Notes: generated by a model not told the origin, from the letters alone. 46,049 nt of DNA from Betaproteobacteria bacterium (GCA_003153475.1 PLYT01000031.1:15183-61231), one strand, 5' to 3'. Shown: positions 17,089 to 26,101, numbered from the stretch's first letter. Translations and numbers: made by a program.

Positions 17089-18519
17089 CTATACGATCCG
17101 CTTGAGCAGTCGCAACGTCGCCTCGAAACGCTCGCCGTAGGGCGGGTACAAGAGTCGGCCCGGCGTCGCGCGCGATTGCGCAAAGACCGGCTTCTGGTGC
17201 GAAAACGTCAGGAATCCGCGTTCGCCGTGGTAAGCACCGTAACCGGAAGCTCCGACGCCGCCGAATGGCAGGTTCTCGTTGGAAAAATGCCACAAGGTAT
17301 CGTCGAGCGTCACGCCGCCGGCGATGGTCTGCTCCAGTACGCGACGTCGTTCGGTTGCGCTTCCGCCAAACATGTACATCGCCAACGGGCGCGGTCGCGC
17401 GTTGATCCGTTCGATCGCCTGGTCGAGCGTGGCGTAGGTCTCGACCGGGAGTATCGGACCAAAAATTTCCTGCTGCATGACGGCCATCGCATCGCTGACG
17501 TCGAGCACCAGCGTCGGCGGCATGCGGCGCGTTCCACCTCCCGCGGGCCCGGTCCCTGTGCCCAGCGCGATCACTCGTGCACCCTTTGCCCGCGCATCGT
17601 CGAGCAGTGCGACGAGCCGGGAATAGTGCCGCTCATCGATAATGCTCGCGTAGTCCCGATTGTCGATCGGCGCCGGATACAGCCTGGCGACTGCACGCTG
17701 GAGTGCCTGGACAAGCGCTTCGGCGCGCTGCCGGGGAATCAGCGCATAATCGGGCGCGATGCAGGTCTGCCCGGCGTTGAGCAGCTTGCCGACGGCCAGA
17801 CGCGCCGAAAGCGCGGCCAGATCGGCATTGGCATGGATCAGCGCCGGCGATTTTCCGCCGAGCTCGAGCGTCACCGGCGTAAGGTTTTCCGCGGCGGCGA
17901 GCGCAATGCTGCGTCCGACCTGGGTCGATCCGGTGAACAATAGATGGTCGAACGGCAGGCGGGCGAATGCTGCACCAACGTCCGCACCACCGTTGACGAC
18001 GGCGAGTTCGCCAGGTGAAAAGTAGCGCGCGACCAGCGTCGCCAGAAGCGCGGACGTGGACGGAGTGATTTCGCTCGGCTTGATCATCGCGCGATTACCG
18101 GCGGCCAGCGCGGCAATCGCCGGAAGCAGCGCGAGCTGTACCGGGTAATTCCACGGGCTGACGATGCCGACCACCCCCAGCGCCTGCCTCTCGATCCAGC
18201 TCCTTCCGGGGCGCAGGTACAACGGCGTCGACGCGCGCCGCGAGCGCATCCAGGCCGCGAGATGCCGGCTTGCGTGGCGCAGAGCGACGTCGACGACGAA
18301 CAGCTCGGTCAGCCGGGTTTCCTGCGGAGGACGGACGCCGAAATCGTCGGCGATCGCGGCGATGATCTGCGGCTCGTGGCGATCGATCAACGACGCGAGC
18401 CGGTCCAGTCGATCGCGCCGCGCCGCGTGCGATGGATACCGCTCCGCCGAAAATGCCGCGCGCTGCAGCGCATACAGCGCGGCGGCGTCAGCAGCGCTTG
18501 ATGCCGGCGCGCTCACCAT
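17089..18519 (-). CDS. Aldehyde dehydrogenase, coniferyl-aldehyde-dehydrogenase-like
   Basis: A 476-aa NAD(P)-dependent aldehyde dehydrogenase. Catalytic residues are Cys253 in NAGQTCIAPDY and Glu219 in LELGGKSP; GVVGIVSPWNYPVQL and FTGSTQVGRSI are cofactor-site motifs. QTCIAPDYAL and the C-terminal SGYGAYHGERGFLTFSHQKPVF are typical of the coniferyl-aldehyde and fatty/aryl-aldehyde branch, whose members often have broad substrates. ATG 18519 fits the family N-terminus; a 68-residue upstream extension runs into the next gene and is rejected. It is 25 bp downstream of the FrnE-like gene on the same strand. Confidence 0.92.
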   Translation of the reverse strand: MVSAPASSAADAAALYALQRAAFSAERYPSHAARRDRLDRLASLIDRHEPQIIAAIADDFGVRPPQETRLTELFVVDVALRHASRHLAAWMRSRRASTPLYLRPGRSWIERQALGVVGIVSPWNYPVQLALLPAIAALAAGNRAMIKPSEITPSTSALLATLVARYFSPGELAVVNGGADVGAAFARLPFDHLLFTGSTQVGRSIALAAAENLTPVTLELGGKSPALIHANADLAALSARLAVGKLLNAGQTCIAPDYALIPRQRAEALVQALQRAVARLYPAPIDNRDYASIIDERHYSRLVALLDDARAKGARVIALGTGTGPAGGGTRRMPPTLVLDVSDAMAVMQQEIFGPILPVETYATLDQAIERINARPRPLAMYMFGGSATERRRVLEQTIAGGVTLDDTLWHFSNENLPFGGVGASGYGAYHGERGFLTFSHQKPVFAQSRATPGRLLYPPYGERFEATLRLLKRIV

Positions 18520-18544
18520 GGGCTCCTGCGTCGTCCCGGCATGC

Positions 18545-19234
18545 CTACCGGTCCTGCCGCGCAGCGGCGATTGCGTCGAGCAAGATCGGCGGATCGTGCG
18601 CGCCGGAAACGGCGATGCGGCCGTTGAAAATGAAAAACGGCACGCCCTGGATGCCGACGTCGCGGGCCTCGCGATCCTCGGCCGCAACCGCGTCGGCGCC
18701 TTCGTGCGACGCGAGCATTGCACGTGCTTCGACCGCGTCGAAGCCGGCGGCCACGGCGGCCCGCATCAGCTCGTCGCGGTTGCCCAGAAAACCGCCGTCG
18801 ACGAAATAGGCGTGAAACAAGCGCTCGACCAGCGCACCGGTAGCGTCGAGATCGCCACGCGCCTGCGCCCAGGCGATCAGGCGGTGCGCTTCGAGGGTGT
18901 TCGGCTGCATCGCGATCTGCTCGAACGCGAACGGTATGCCCACTTCGGTACCTACGGCACGCACCCGCGAATAGATTTCCGCCGCCCGATCGGTGCCGCC
19001 GAACTTGGCCGCCAGATAGCTTCCGCGCGGCATGCCGCCTGCCGGCATGTCCGGATTGAGCTGAAACGGATGCCAGCGTACGGCAATGTCGAGGGCCGGT
19101 TCGCGAGCCCTTAGCTCGTTCAACGCCAGTTCCAGCTTGCGCTTGCCGATATAGCACCAGGGACAGACGACGTCCGAAATGACATCGATCGCGAGCGTGT
19201 CCGAGGCGGGGTCGGCGGCGGGACTGCTGATCAA
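18545..19234 (-). CDS. DsbA-family (FrnE-like) thiol oxidoreductase
   Basis: About 229 aa of thioredoxin-fold protein with active site CPWC (Cys24, Cys27) in DVISDVVCPWCYIGKRKLE, then WHPFQLNPDMP and VEGLFHAYF-like (here VERLFHAYFVDG) and the cis-Pro loop GIQGVPFFIFNGR. This is the cytoplasmic FrnE/2-hydroxychromene-2-carboxylate-isomerase branch, linked in studied members to polyketide modification or oxidative stress. No ATG is near the conserved start; TTG 19234 and GTG 19258 are the candidates, so the start is uncertain. It probably leads an operon with the aldehyde dehydrogenase. Confidence 0.88.
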   Translation of the reverse strand: MISSPAADPASDTLAIDVISDVVCPWCYIGKRKLELALNELRAREPALDIAVRWHPFQLNPDMPAGGMPRGSYLAAKFGGTDRAAEIYSRVRAVGTEVGIPFAFEQIAMQPNTLEAHRLIAWAQARGDLDATGALVERLFHAYFVDGGFLGNRDELMRAAVAAGFDAVEARAMLASHEGADAVAAEDREARDVGIQGVPFFIFNGRIAVSGAHDPPILLDAIAAARQDR

Positions 19235-19329
19235 GGATCTGAGCTCGGACGGACCAACGAGAGCGGAACGCAACCATTGTAGTACGGCCGCCGCGAAAAG
19301 CGCGAAGCGCACTCGACACGACGGTGACA

Positions 19330-20535
19330 ATGGGTTCAACTGTCGTCCCGAGCGATGATTTTCTACTGCCGATCGTGACCTTGCCGCAGCGCTGGGACGT
19401 TTTCTGCTCGGTCGTCGACAACTATGGCGACGCGGGCGTCGCCTGGCGGCTCGCGCGGCAACTCGTCGCAGAACATCGGCGCAACACGCGCTTTTTTGTC
19501 GACGCGTTGCCGGTGCTGTCCCGGATCGCACCCGATGTCGATCCATCGCGCGACCGGCAAAACGTGCAGGGTGTCGATATCATCCGCTGGGAAGGCGCCG
19601 ATCGGCCGATGCCGCCGACGACACCCGGACAAGCCGTGATCGAAGCGTTCGGCTGCGGCCTTCCTTCGTCGTACCTCGACGCCATGGTCGCCCTGTCGGC
19701 GCCGCCGGCGTGGATCAACCTGGAGTATCTATCGGCCGAGGGCTGGATCGAAGGTTGTCACGGCTTGAAGTCGCATCATCCGCGCCTGCCTTTGCGACGA
19801 TACTTCTATTTCCCGGGGTTCACCGCCGCAAGCGGCGGCCTGCTGCGCGAGGCGGATCTGTTGTCCCGTCGCGACGCCTTCCAAAACGACCCCGGGGCGC
19901 GTGCGACATTCTGGCGCGCGCTCGGCGTCGCGCTGCCGGAAGGCGCGCTGGCGATCTCGCTGTTCTGTTATCCAAACCGGCATTTGCCGGCGCTGCTCGA
20001 TGCCTGGGCCGATGGCGATGTGTCGGTCTGCTGCATCGTGCCCGAAGGTGTCGCCGCGGGCGAGCTCGACCGGTGGACCGGCGGCGCGGTTCCGCACGCG
20101 GGGCAGGTCCTCGCACGCGGCCGCCTGTCGCTCGCCGGCATTCCGTTCGTCGCGCAAGACGTCTACGACCGCCTGCTCTGGTCCTGCGACCTGAACCTGG
20201 TGCGCGGCGAAGACTCGTTCGTCCGCTCGCTGTGGGCAGCGCGCCCCTTCGTCTGGCAACCCTATCCGCAGGCCGACAATGCGCAGCTGGCGAAGCTCGA
20301 CGCGTTTCTCGAGCGCTACGCATCCGGCGTGCCGCAAGCGGGGCCGGCAAGCTTCGACGCATGGCATCGGGCCTGGAACGATCCGGCCGACGGCGGATCG
20401 ATCGCGGCCCTGTGGGCGGTGCTCGCCGCGGAATTGCCTGCGCTCGGCGCCTATGCGCGCCGCTGGACGGCCGAGCTCGCCGGCCAGCCGGATCTCACCT
20501 CCCGCCTGGTCAGAATGGTCGAGGAACTGGTATAA
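19330..20535 (+). CDS. earP: EF-P arginine 32 rhamnosyltransferase
   Basis: A 401-aa GT-B glycosyltransferase that transfers rhamnose from dTDP-rhamnose to Arg32 of EF-P. The sequence starts [25 protein letters not shown], with the invariant Asp of DNYGD used in catalysis, and the C-terminal half has [23 protein letters not shown] (nucleotide-sugar site: R..ED) and YPQADNAQ. The target efp follows within 70 bp and has an Arg at position 32, a self-consistent pair. ATG 19330 is chosen over GTG 19324; neither has a strong Shine-Dalgarno. Confidence 0.96.
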   Translation: MGSTVVPSDDFLLPIVTLPQRWDVFCSVVDNYGDAGVAWRLARQLVAEHRRNTRFFVDALPVLSRIAPDVDPSRDRQNVQGVDIIRWEGADRPMPPTTPGQAVIEAFGCGLPSSYLDAMVALSAPPAWINLEYLSAEGWIEGCHGLKSHHPRLPLRRYFYFPGFTAASGGLLREADLLSRRDAFQNDPGARATFWRALGVALPEGALAISLFCYPNRHLPALLDAWADGDVSVCCIVPEGVAAGELDRWTGGAVPHAGQVLARGRLSLAGIPFVAQDVYDRLLWSCDLNLVRGEDSFVRSLWAARPFVWQPYPQADNAQLAKLDAFLERYASGVPQAGPASFDAWHRAWNDPADGGSIAALWAVLAAELPALGAYARRWTAELAGQPDLTSRLVRMVEELV

Positions 20536-20536
20536 T
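20507..20536 (+). promoter_or_regulatory. Candidate promoter of efp inside the earP end
   Basis: A perfect TATAAT (20531-20536) overlaps the earP stop codon; the best -35 is the weak TGGTCA (20507-20512) at 18-bp spacing. Transcripts would start around 20543, in the left arm of the hairpin at 20540-20566. Confidence 0.5.
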
Positions 20537-20539
20537 TTT

Positions 20540-20573
20540 GGGTTTCGCGGGCTCCGCAGGAAACCCGCTTTTT
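20540..20573 (+). terminator. Hairpin and T-run between earP and efp
   Basis: GGGTTTC (20540-20546) pairs with GAAACCC (20560-20566), with an inner GCGG/CCGC stem and only a 2-nt bulge, then GCTTTTT. It would stop earP read-through. A transcript beginning at the overlapping promoter would lack the first base pairs of the stem and could pass more easily. Confidence 0.6.
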
Positions 20574-20603
20574 GGACAAGAAACCAACCATGCAGGTGCA
20601 CCC

Positions 20604-21158
20604 ATGAAAACCGCGCAGGAAGTCCGCGCCGGCAACGTCATCATGATCGGCAAGGATCCGATGGTCGTGCAAAAGGCCGAATTCAACAAATCCGGCCGCA
20701 ACGCGTCGGTGGTCAAGATGAAGCTCAAGAACCTCCTGAGCGGCTCCGGCACCGAAACCGTCTATCGCGCCGACGAAAAATTCGATCTCGTGCAACTGGA
20801 GCGCAAAGAGGTCACGTACTCGTATTTTCAGGACCCGGCGTACGTCTTCATGGACGCCGAGTACAACCAGATCGAGGTTGACCGCGAGAACATCGGCGAC
20901 GCCGTGCATTATCTCGAGGAAGGCTTGCCTTGCGAGCTCACGCTCTACGAAGGCAAGCCGATTTCGGTCGAGCTGCCGAACAGCGTCGTGCGGGAGATCA
21001 CCTACACCGAGCCCGCCGTCCGGGGAGATACGTCAGGCAAGGTGCTGAAGCCGGCCAAGCTCGCCAGCGGCATGGAGGTCCAGGTGCCGCTATTTGTCGC
21101 GACCGGCGACCGGATCGAAATCGACACCCGCAACGGGGAATACCGCCGCCGCGTCTAG
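20604..21158 (+). CDS. efp: Elongation factor P (Arg32 type)
   Basis: A 184-aa translation factor that binds between the ribosomal P and E sites and rescues stalling at polyproline. The loop KSGRNAS places Arg at residue 32, the form rhamnosylated by EarP, unlike the Lys34 form modified by EpmA/B. The KOW-like N-terminal domain and two OB domains are complete, ending in [14 protein letters not shown] 20604 gives the conserved [13 protein letters not shown] start. It is expressed from its own promoter, from earP read-through, or both, and is followed by a terminator at 21184-21207. Confidence 0.97.
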   Translation: MKTAQEVRAGNVIMIGKDPMVVQKAEFNKSGRNASVVKMKLKNLLSGSGTETVYRADEKFDLVQLERKEVTYSYFQDPAYVFMDAEYNQIEVDRENIGDAVHYLEEGLPCELTLYEGKPISVELPNSVVREITYTEPAVRGDTSGKVLKPAKLASGMEVQVPLFVATGDRIEIDTRNGEYRRRV

Positions 21159-21183
21159 ATGTCGGACCCCGAGCAGCACCCAA

Positions 21184-21207
21184 GGCGCCTGCGGGCGCCA
21201 TTTTTTT
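21184..21207 (+). terminator. Intrinsic terminator of efp
   Basis: GGCGCC, loop TGCG and GGCGCC (21184-21199) followed by ATTTTTTT, 25 bp after the efp stop. Confidence 0.85.
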
Positions 21208-21255
21208 CGCCCCACTCCACCGCGCCAGACAATGACGCCGTCAGAGGTCCGTTGG

Positions 21256-21271
21256 GGGCACGCTTCTTGCT
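21256..21271 (+). promoter_or_regulatory. Sigma-54 (RpoN) promoter of the MshEN-pilin fusion gene
   Basis: GGGCACGCTTCTTGCT matches the TGGCACG-N4-TTGCW consensus except the first base; the key GG (21257-21258) and GC (21269-21270) are 12 bp apart as required. It predicts a start near 21282 and an untranslated leader of about 175 nt before ATG 21458. Between the efp terminator and this gene I see no other gene; the leader has no clear riboswitch consensus. Confidence 0.7.
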
Positions 21272-21457
21272 AACTTTGAGGCATGCCGCGCGTTGCGGCG
21301 TGACGCACAAGCAGAACCGGGAACGGGCGGCACACAGAGCGCCAACCGCGGCGGCGCGCGTCACTTCATCGACCCGGCGGGTCACCGCTGGGTCCGGAAC
21401 AAGGGCGCCGGCCCACTCGGACGGCATGGGTTGTAACCGACAAAGGATGGAACCGGA

Positions 21458-22477
21458 ATGGGCAGCGCATCGGACCGCAAAGATCAGCCCCGATCTCCCG
21501 ATCGAGAGCCGCCGGTGACCGGCGTGATCGACGGCATGCTGCACGCCAAGAACCTCAGGCCGGAAGAGCGGCAGGCGGTCGAACGGATTTGCGCGCAGTG
21601 GGCGAACCTGGACGATATACTGGATGCTGCAGCCGGCCCGAGGGAACCGATCGGCGAGCTCCTGCTCGAGGCTGGCCGGCTGACGCGGGCGCAACTCGAT
21701 CGCGCGCTCGGCGAACAGCAGTCTTCGAAAGAGAGACTGGGACAGGTGCTTGTGCGCCACGGTTGGCTCGACGAAACCGAGCTCGCCGCATTGCTCGCCT
21801 TTCAGGAGCGCCTTGACGCCACGCGCGCCGGACGCGCGGGGCCGTTGCAACTCGGCAACCTGCTGGTGAGCACGGGCAGGATAACCTCCGAGCAGCTGCA
21901 GGACGGCATTGCCCGCCAGACGCAATCGCATCAGCGCCTGGGCGAAGTGCTGGTTGCAGCCGGCGCGATCAGCGAGCGGGAAATCGCCCGCGGGCTAAAG
22001 TTGCAGCGCATCCTGGTCGGTGTCGCGCTGGCAGCCGCGTTTGCGCTGTGCGGCAGTCCCAAGCCTGCGCGCGCAGCCTCCGCCGGATTTGGCTCGTCGA
22101 CGATGAAGGTGTCCGCGACCGTCCTTCCGTATCTGCGGCTGCAGGTGCTGAAGCAGACTTCAACGCTGGACGTGACCCCCGAGGATGTCGCACGGGGCTA
22201 TATCGACGCGCCCGCCGCGACCGACCTGATGGCCCGGACCAACGACCGCAACGGTTTTTCGCTGAGCTTCGACACGCGCTCCAACGTGTTTCGCAAGGCG
22301 CAGGTGACCGGGCTGGTCAACGGGCTCGAGATCGGACCGGAGGGTGGATTGGTCCATCAGCCCTTTACCGGCAATCAGATGCTGATGCGCCTGAGCTACC
22401 GATTCTTTCTGGCGCCCGAAGTCGGCCCCGGCAGCTATCCGTGGCCGCTGCAGATTTCGTCGACGGTAATGTATTAG
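21458..22477 (+). CDS. Two MshEN c-di-GMP-binding modules fused through a membrane segment to a pilin-like domain
   Basis: A 339-aa protein of unusual architecture. Residues 64-87 and 93-116, then 131-154 and 160-183, are four 24-residue units of pattern xLGxxLxxxGxxxxxxLxxxLxxQ, paired with exact 5-residue spacers, as in the MshEN c-di-GMP-binding domain of T2SS/T4P ATPases (in the first unit the second position is Ile; first units have Pro/Gln where the consensus has Arg; second units have Arg). No ATPase follows. Instead comes a hydrophobic stretch (185-199) with a signal-peptidase-like PARA-A site (203-207), then a 133-aa Cys-free beta-rich domain ending GPGSYPWPLQISS, like the last strand of the neighbouring pilins (PVGSYKDTVIVSV). 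Predicted: cytoplasmic sensor, one membrane pass, periplasmic pilin-like part. An internal TTG start giving only a secreted protein is the main alternative. Confidence 0.75.
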   Translation: MGSASDRKDQPRSPDREPPVTGVIDGMLHAKNLRPEERQAVERICAQWANLDDILDAAAGPREPIGELLLEAGRLTRAQLDRALGEQQSSKERLGQVLVRHGWLDETELAALLAFQERLDATRAGRAGPLQLGNLLVSTGRITSEQLQDGIARQTQSHQRLGEVLVAAGAISEREIARGLKLQRILVGVALAAAFALCGSPKPARAASAGFGSSTMKVSATVLPYLRLQVLKQTSTLDVTPEDVARGYIDAPAATDLMARTNDRNGFSLSFDTRSNVFRKAQVTGLVNGLEIGPEGGLVHQPFTGNQMLMRLSYRFFLAPEVGPGSYPWPLQISSTVMY

Positions 22478-22525
22478 GGATGCGCGACCGCCGTTGCGGG
22501 CGCACCGCTCCGGCACGGGGTCGGC

Positions 22526-22987
22526 CTACGGATTGACCGAGACAATAACGGTATCTTTGTAACTGCCGACCGGGGCGTCCTGACCCGGATCGATCTTGCC
22601 GTAGATCGAAACCGAAGTCGTCTTCGCCGTCGTATTGACCATCAGCACGCTGGTCCCGGCGGTCCCATCGCCCCAGAGATTCGAATAGCTGCCGTCCTTG
22701 TAGATGTTGTAATTGAGCCGGCCGGTGCCCGCTCCGGTTTGCGCGAGCTGGCGATTGGCGATGCTGCCCGAAGTGGCGGACTTGCCGATGCCGATGCTGA
22801 TCGTCGCCTGGGCGACGTCGCACTTGAATTTGGCGATGTTCGACGTCGTTGTCGGCGCAGCGACAAACACGTCATAGTTCGGAAAACCGAGCTTCGGCGA
22901 CGACGTGACGGTGCAGGTCGCACCCCAGGCGGGGCCGAGCAATGCGACCAGGACGGCTCCTGCGACTGTCTCAATGCAGCGCTTCAC
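22526..22987 (-). CDS. SCPU-domain (Csu-type) pilin or tip subunit
   Basis: A 153-aa secreted subunit, last gene of the chaperone-usher operon. A signal peptide (VKRCIETVAGAVLVALLGPAWG region) precedes a spore-coat-U/Csu pilin domain with a Cys pair (TCTVTSS and FKCDVAQ), INRQL-type core (here IANRQLAQ) LNYNIYKDGSY and the closing strand PVGSYKDTVIVSVNP. GTG 22987 is chosen: GGAAAGG lies 6 bp upstream, and it overlaps the usher end by 17 bp. It is more divergent from the first pilin than expected for a duplicate, so it may be the adhesive tip. Confidence 0.85.
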   Translation of the reverse strand: MKRCIETVAGAVLVALLGPAWGATCTVTSSPKLGFPNYDVFVAAPTTTSNIAKFKCDVAQATISIGIGKSATSGSIANRQLAQTGAGTGRLNYNIYKDGSYSNLWGDGTAGTSVLMVNTTAKTTSVSIYGKIDPGQDAPVGSYKDTVIVSVNP

Positions 22988-25337
22988 AGTAGACCTTTCC
23001 GACATTGAGCGGCATATGCGCGTCGGCGGGCACGACCACTTCGGCACGACAAACAATACCCTCGACGCGAATATCGGCATGATAAGTCCCGGGCGGGGCA
23101 TCCTCGATGTAGAACGCGCCATCGCCGGCCGTAAACCACTGCAGTTGCGAGGTTTCCGACACAAGCGGTGCATCGATGCCTCCCAGCGGCCGTTCCACCA
23201 CTCCTCGGCGCAGGAGCAGGAGACCGCTTAGCGCGCGCTGCGGATGCAGCGCGAAATCCACGAGTACGCCCCCGCGCAGCGCGGGCACGACGACGACGCT
23301 ATTCTGGCCGATGATGGTATCGAAGGGAACGGTATTCGGATCCAGGGTGAACCTGTTTTCGACGTAGGACCCCACCGTGGGCGCAAACAACGTGCCCTCG
23401 CGGCCGGTGCGGCCCGCGTCTTGGCTGTTCTGGAACACACGCACGTCGGCCAGGGTTCCGGCCTTGACCACGGCGAAACTGTCGTAGATGGGACGCGTGA
23501 AGGTGCCGACGCCGCCGACGTAGGCGAATGCTCCGGCCACCGACGCTTGCGCGGTCGTCGAGTTGGCGTCGGCGCCGAAGGAACGCGCGATGCCGAGCGT
23601 GTACTCCTGGTGTTCGGTATTGACCTGGATCTGCGGCTGGGCCAGGTTCACGCCGGCACTGCGCTGCAGGTCGACGCGGTAGCCGAAGCCCGGCCCGATC
23701 GGAGCCGTGCGGGCGACTTCGGCGTCGTACTCGGTGCCGCTGCCGGGCGTGCGCTGAATGCGCGCCGTCGCCGTCGCGCCGTCGCCGAAAAAGTAGTTGA
23801 CGCTCAACGCCGCGGAGACGCCTGATTGCGCGCCCGCCTGTCCGCTGAGGTGCCCCAGCGTCGCGTCGATATTCCAGCGCGCCGACGGCGAGATGTTGTA
23901 GCGAAGCGTGAAGCTATTCTGCCGGCTGCCATCTTCGAATTCGCTGCGAGTCGCCGTCGCGGTAAACGTGCCGTAGCGCGGAGAGCCATAGCTGATCTGC
24001 ACACCGGCGTCCTTCAGCGGCACGAATTGCGGCAGCAGAGTTGCCGCGGGCAGGAAGCCCTGCCGCAGGTGCCGGTAGTTGAGGTCGAGCCCGAAGCCGT
24101 CGGCCGAATACGAATAGAGGAGGTTGACGCCGGCCGCGACGCGTCCGGTGTCTTGCGGACGGCCTGCCGCCGCTTCGGCGCCGAACACGCCCAGATCACC
24201 CAGGCGCACCGTCGCGTCGGCACCCGCGGTCGCGTAATCCGGCGTGCGGTCGGCGTGCGCACCCACGCTGAGCGAGTCGCTCAGACCGAACCGGTGCGCG
24301 ACGGCGAAGCCCAGGCCGTGGTACTTATCGCTGCCCACGCCCGTCTCGGGCCGGACCAATCCAGCCGCATAGGTGAATTCGTCGAAGCCGGCGCGCAGCA
24401 GCCGGTCGGACAGGTAGGTTGAGCTGCTCGAACGCTGAATCACCTGACCCAGCTGGTCGCGGACGACCACCTCGACATGGCGCAGCCCCGCGTAACGCGT
24501 GATGTTGTCGAGCTCGAACGTTCCCGGCTTGACCGGTGCACTGTAGACGCGAACCCCGTCGACATACACTTCGACCTCCCCGGACACCGGCGTCGCGCCG
24601 GTGAAGTGCGCGGTCGGGGTCGTGATCAAGCTTGGGTCCATCGAATACGCGCGATAGAAACCGACGCCGCCGAGCTGGAGCGACTGACCGAGGTCACCGG
24701 TCGACGCCGCTTGATCGCCGACGATGAAGCGCGCGAGCCTTTCGTACCAGTCATAGGTGGCGCTGGTGCCCAGCCGGGTGAAGGTGTCGCCGGTCTGGTC
24801 GTTCAGATAGTTGGTCTGGTTGTCGAACAGCCAGCGGCTCTTGCGGACCGCGAGCTCAGTGTTGACGCCGTAGCTACCGCGCTGGTGGTCGACGCCCACC
24901 CAGTTGAGCTCATAGTTGAAAAACGCGCTCGTGTCATACGTGGGAATGACATGCGGCGCCGGCGTGAGGTCGACGTGCTGCTGTCCGAAGACGGCCGGAT
25001 CGGCGACCAGATCGATGCGGTTGTCGGCCTGGTTGATTGCGATGGTGACCTGCCGGATCGAGCTCAGCACCAGATAGCGCCGGCCTTCAATGGTGACACC
25101 GTCGCCGATCGCGTCCTGCAACCCGAGCTGCCGCAACTCGGTGTCGGCGATCAGCCAGCGATCGCCATCCTTCATGACGAAATGGTCGCCTCTCGGCTGG
25201 CCGTTCACCGTGATGGTCATGATCGTCGGCACCGGATCGGCGCTGGCTGCAACGGCAACCGCGACCAGGGCGGCGGCAAGAATGCCGCGCCAACGATGTC
25301 GGCTTGGCTGCGCCACGGCATCAGGACTGGCACACAT
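22971..25337 (-). CDS. Outer membrane usher of an archaic (Csu-type) pilus
   Basis: A 788-aa fimbrial usher that forms the outer membrane pore and catalyses subunit polymerisation. A signal peptide (about residues 20-34, GILAAALVAVAVAAS) is followed by the N-terminal chaperone-binding domain, a long beta-barrel region (FNYELNWVGVDHQRGSYGVN onward; plug region around GEVEVYVDGVRVYSAPVKPG) and C-terminal domains ending with FYIEDAPPGTYHADI. It lacks the C-terminal Cys pair common in classical FimD ushers only partly (Cys present in EGIVCRAE and VYCEA). ATG 25337 overlaps the chaperone stop by 17 bp. Confidence 0.92.
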   Translation of the reverse strand: MCASPDAVAQPSRHRWRGILAAALVAVAVAASADPVPTIMTITVNGQPRGDHFVMKDGDRWLIADTELRQLGLQDAIGDGVTIEGRRYLVLSSIRQVTIAINQADNRIDLVADPAVFGQQHVDLTPAPHVIPTYDTSAFFNYELNWVGVDHQRGSYGVNTELAVRKSRWLFDNQTNYLNDQTGDTFTRLGTSATYDWYERLARFIVGDQAASTGDLGQSLQLGGVGFYRAYSMDPSLITTPTAHFTGATPVSGEVEVYVDGVRVYSAPVKPGTFELDNITRYAGLRHVEVVVRDQLGQVIQRSSSSTYLSDRLLRAGFDEFTYAAGLVRPETGVGSDKYHGLGFAVAHRFGLSDSLSVGAHADRTPDYATAGADATVRLGDLGVFGAEAAAGRPQDTGRVAAGVNLLYSYSADGFGLDLNYRHLRQGFLPAATLLPQFVPLKDAGVQISYGSPRYGTFTATATRSEFEDGSRQNSFTLRYNISPSARWNIDATLGHLSGQAGAQSGVSAALSVNYFFGDGATATARIQRTPGSGTEYDAEVARTAPIGPGFGYRVDLQRSAGVNLAQPQIQVNTEHQEYTLGIARSFGADANSTTAQASVAGAFAYVGGVGTFTRPIYDSFAVVKAGTLADVRVFQNSQDAGRTGREGTLFAPTVGSYVENRFTLDPNTVPFDTIIGQNSVVVVPALRGGVLVDFALHPQRALSGLLLLRRGVVERPLGGIDAPLVSETSQLQWFTAGDGAFYIEDAPPGTYHADIRVEGIVCRAEVVVPADAHMPLNVGKVYCEALH

Positions 25338-26049
25338 CGGCCGCCGCAACGCTTGCCGCGAGGACGGTGCGGGTGGTTTGAATCCGCAATTCCAGCGAAG
25401 GGCCCGCGCAGGCTTCCGGCGGTATCGCGAGCTCGTATCGGCGCGTGGTCCCGGGGAGCAGGTACCAGGACGAGACATCCTTCACCGGCGCTCCGTTGGC
25501 GGAAATGGTCTCGACATTGAAGTGGACGTTGCCGGTGTTCCTGATCTCCAGCGTCAGCTTTCGCGCCCCGTGCCCGACGACTTCGGCGCTTCCCGCGACG
25601 TGGTCGACGACCGGGGCCACGAAAACGGGCACACCGAACTTGATGACGACTGCAATGCTCGCGCCTCCGCCTTCCGCATTCGCGGGCGCCTGCTCCTCGA
25701 GGAAAACGCGGTAGCTGCGCTCGACATCGCCTGGCTCGCGAAGCGTGCCGATGCGCACGATGCGCGGCTCGTTTCCTTCGACCCGCAGCAGCGGCGGCGT
25801 GACCACCAGGTCGTTAGTAGGCGTGTAGACGTCGCCGCCGTCGGCGTTCTGCGTCCACAGGGACGGGCTGTTCCTGAATACCAGCGGGTGATCGTCCTCG
25901 CTGGTCACCGTGACGGCGCTGATGCGCACCGACGCACTGAAATCCACGCGGATCGGCGCCACGCTGAAGCGACCCGCGAAGACCGGGAGCGAGCATGCCG
26001 CCAGGACACCGCAGAGCGCGATGCGCAACATGGGATGCAGTCCAATCAT
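25321..26049 (-). CDS. Periplasmic pilus chaperone (PapD-like, archaic type)
   Basis: About 242 aa. A signal peptide (LRIALCGVLAACSLPVFAG) precedes two Ig-like domains: the first has FSVAPIRVDFSASVRISAVTVTSED and the G1-strand region TPPLLRVEGNEPRIVRIGTLR that donates a strand to pilin subunits; the second ends RIQTTRTVLAASVAAADVCQS. DVERSYRVFLEE is the usual chaperone signature. Start ATG 26049 or ATG 26031; both give a workable signal peptide. A terminator-like hairpin (26069-26101) separates it from the first pilin, so its level depends on read-through. Confidence 0.9.
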   Translation of the reverse strand: MIGLHPMLRIALCGVLAACSLPVFAGRFSVAPIRVDFSASVRISAVTVTSEDDHPLVFRNSPSLWTQNADGGDVYTPTNDLVVTPPLLRVEGNEPRIVRIGTLREPGDVERSYRVFLEEQAPANAEGGGASIAVVIKFGVPVFVAPVVDHVAGSAEVVGHGARKLTLEIRNTGNVHFNVETISANGAPVKDVSSWYLLPGTTRRYELAIPPEACAGPSLELRIQTTRTVLAASVAAADVCQS

Positions 26050-26068
26050 CGGCGAGCCGCGACGGCCA

Positions 26069-26101
26069 CAAAAAAACGAGCCGCCGGATCGCTCCAGCGG
26101 C
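26069..26101 (-). terminator. Terminator or attenuator between pilin and chaperone genes
   Basis: On the minus strand a 9-bp stem (GCCGCTGGA / TCCGGCGGC, one G-T pair) with tetraloop GCGA is followed by TCGTTTTTTT. Its place after the first pilin would give more pilin than chaperone and usher transcript, a usual arrangement in fimbrial operons. Confidence 0.8.

Noticed and set aside
21282-21457. Possible c-di-GMP (GEMM) riboswitch in the 175-nt leader of the MshEN fusion gene
   Set aside because: Stretches such as GACGCACAAGCAGAACC look loosely like GEMM-I, but the diagnostic GCAAAGCC and paired stem elements are absent.
21159-21518. 119-codon plus frame starting at the efp stop
   Set aside because: Lies over the efp terminator and sigma-54 promoter; no RBS or protein family.
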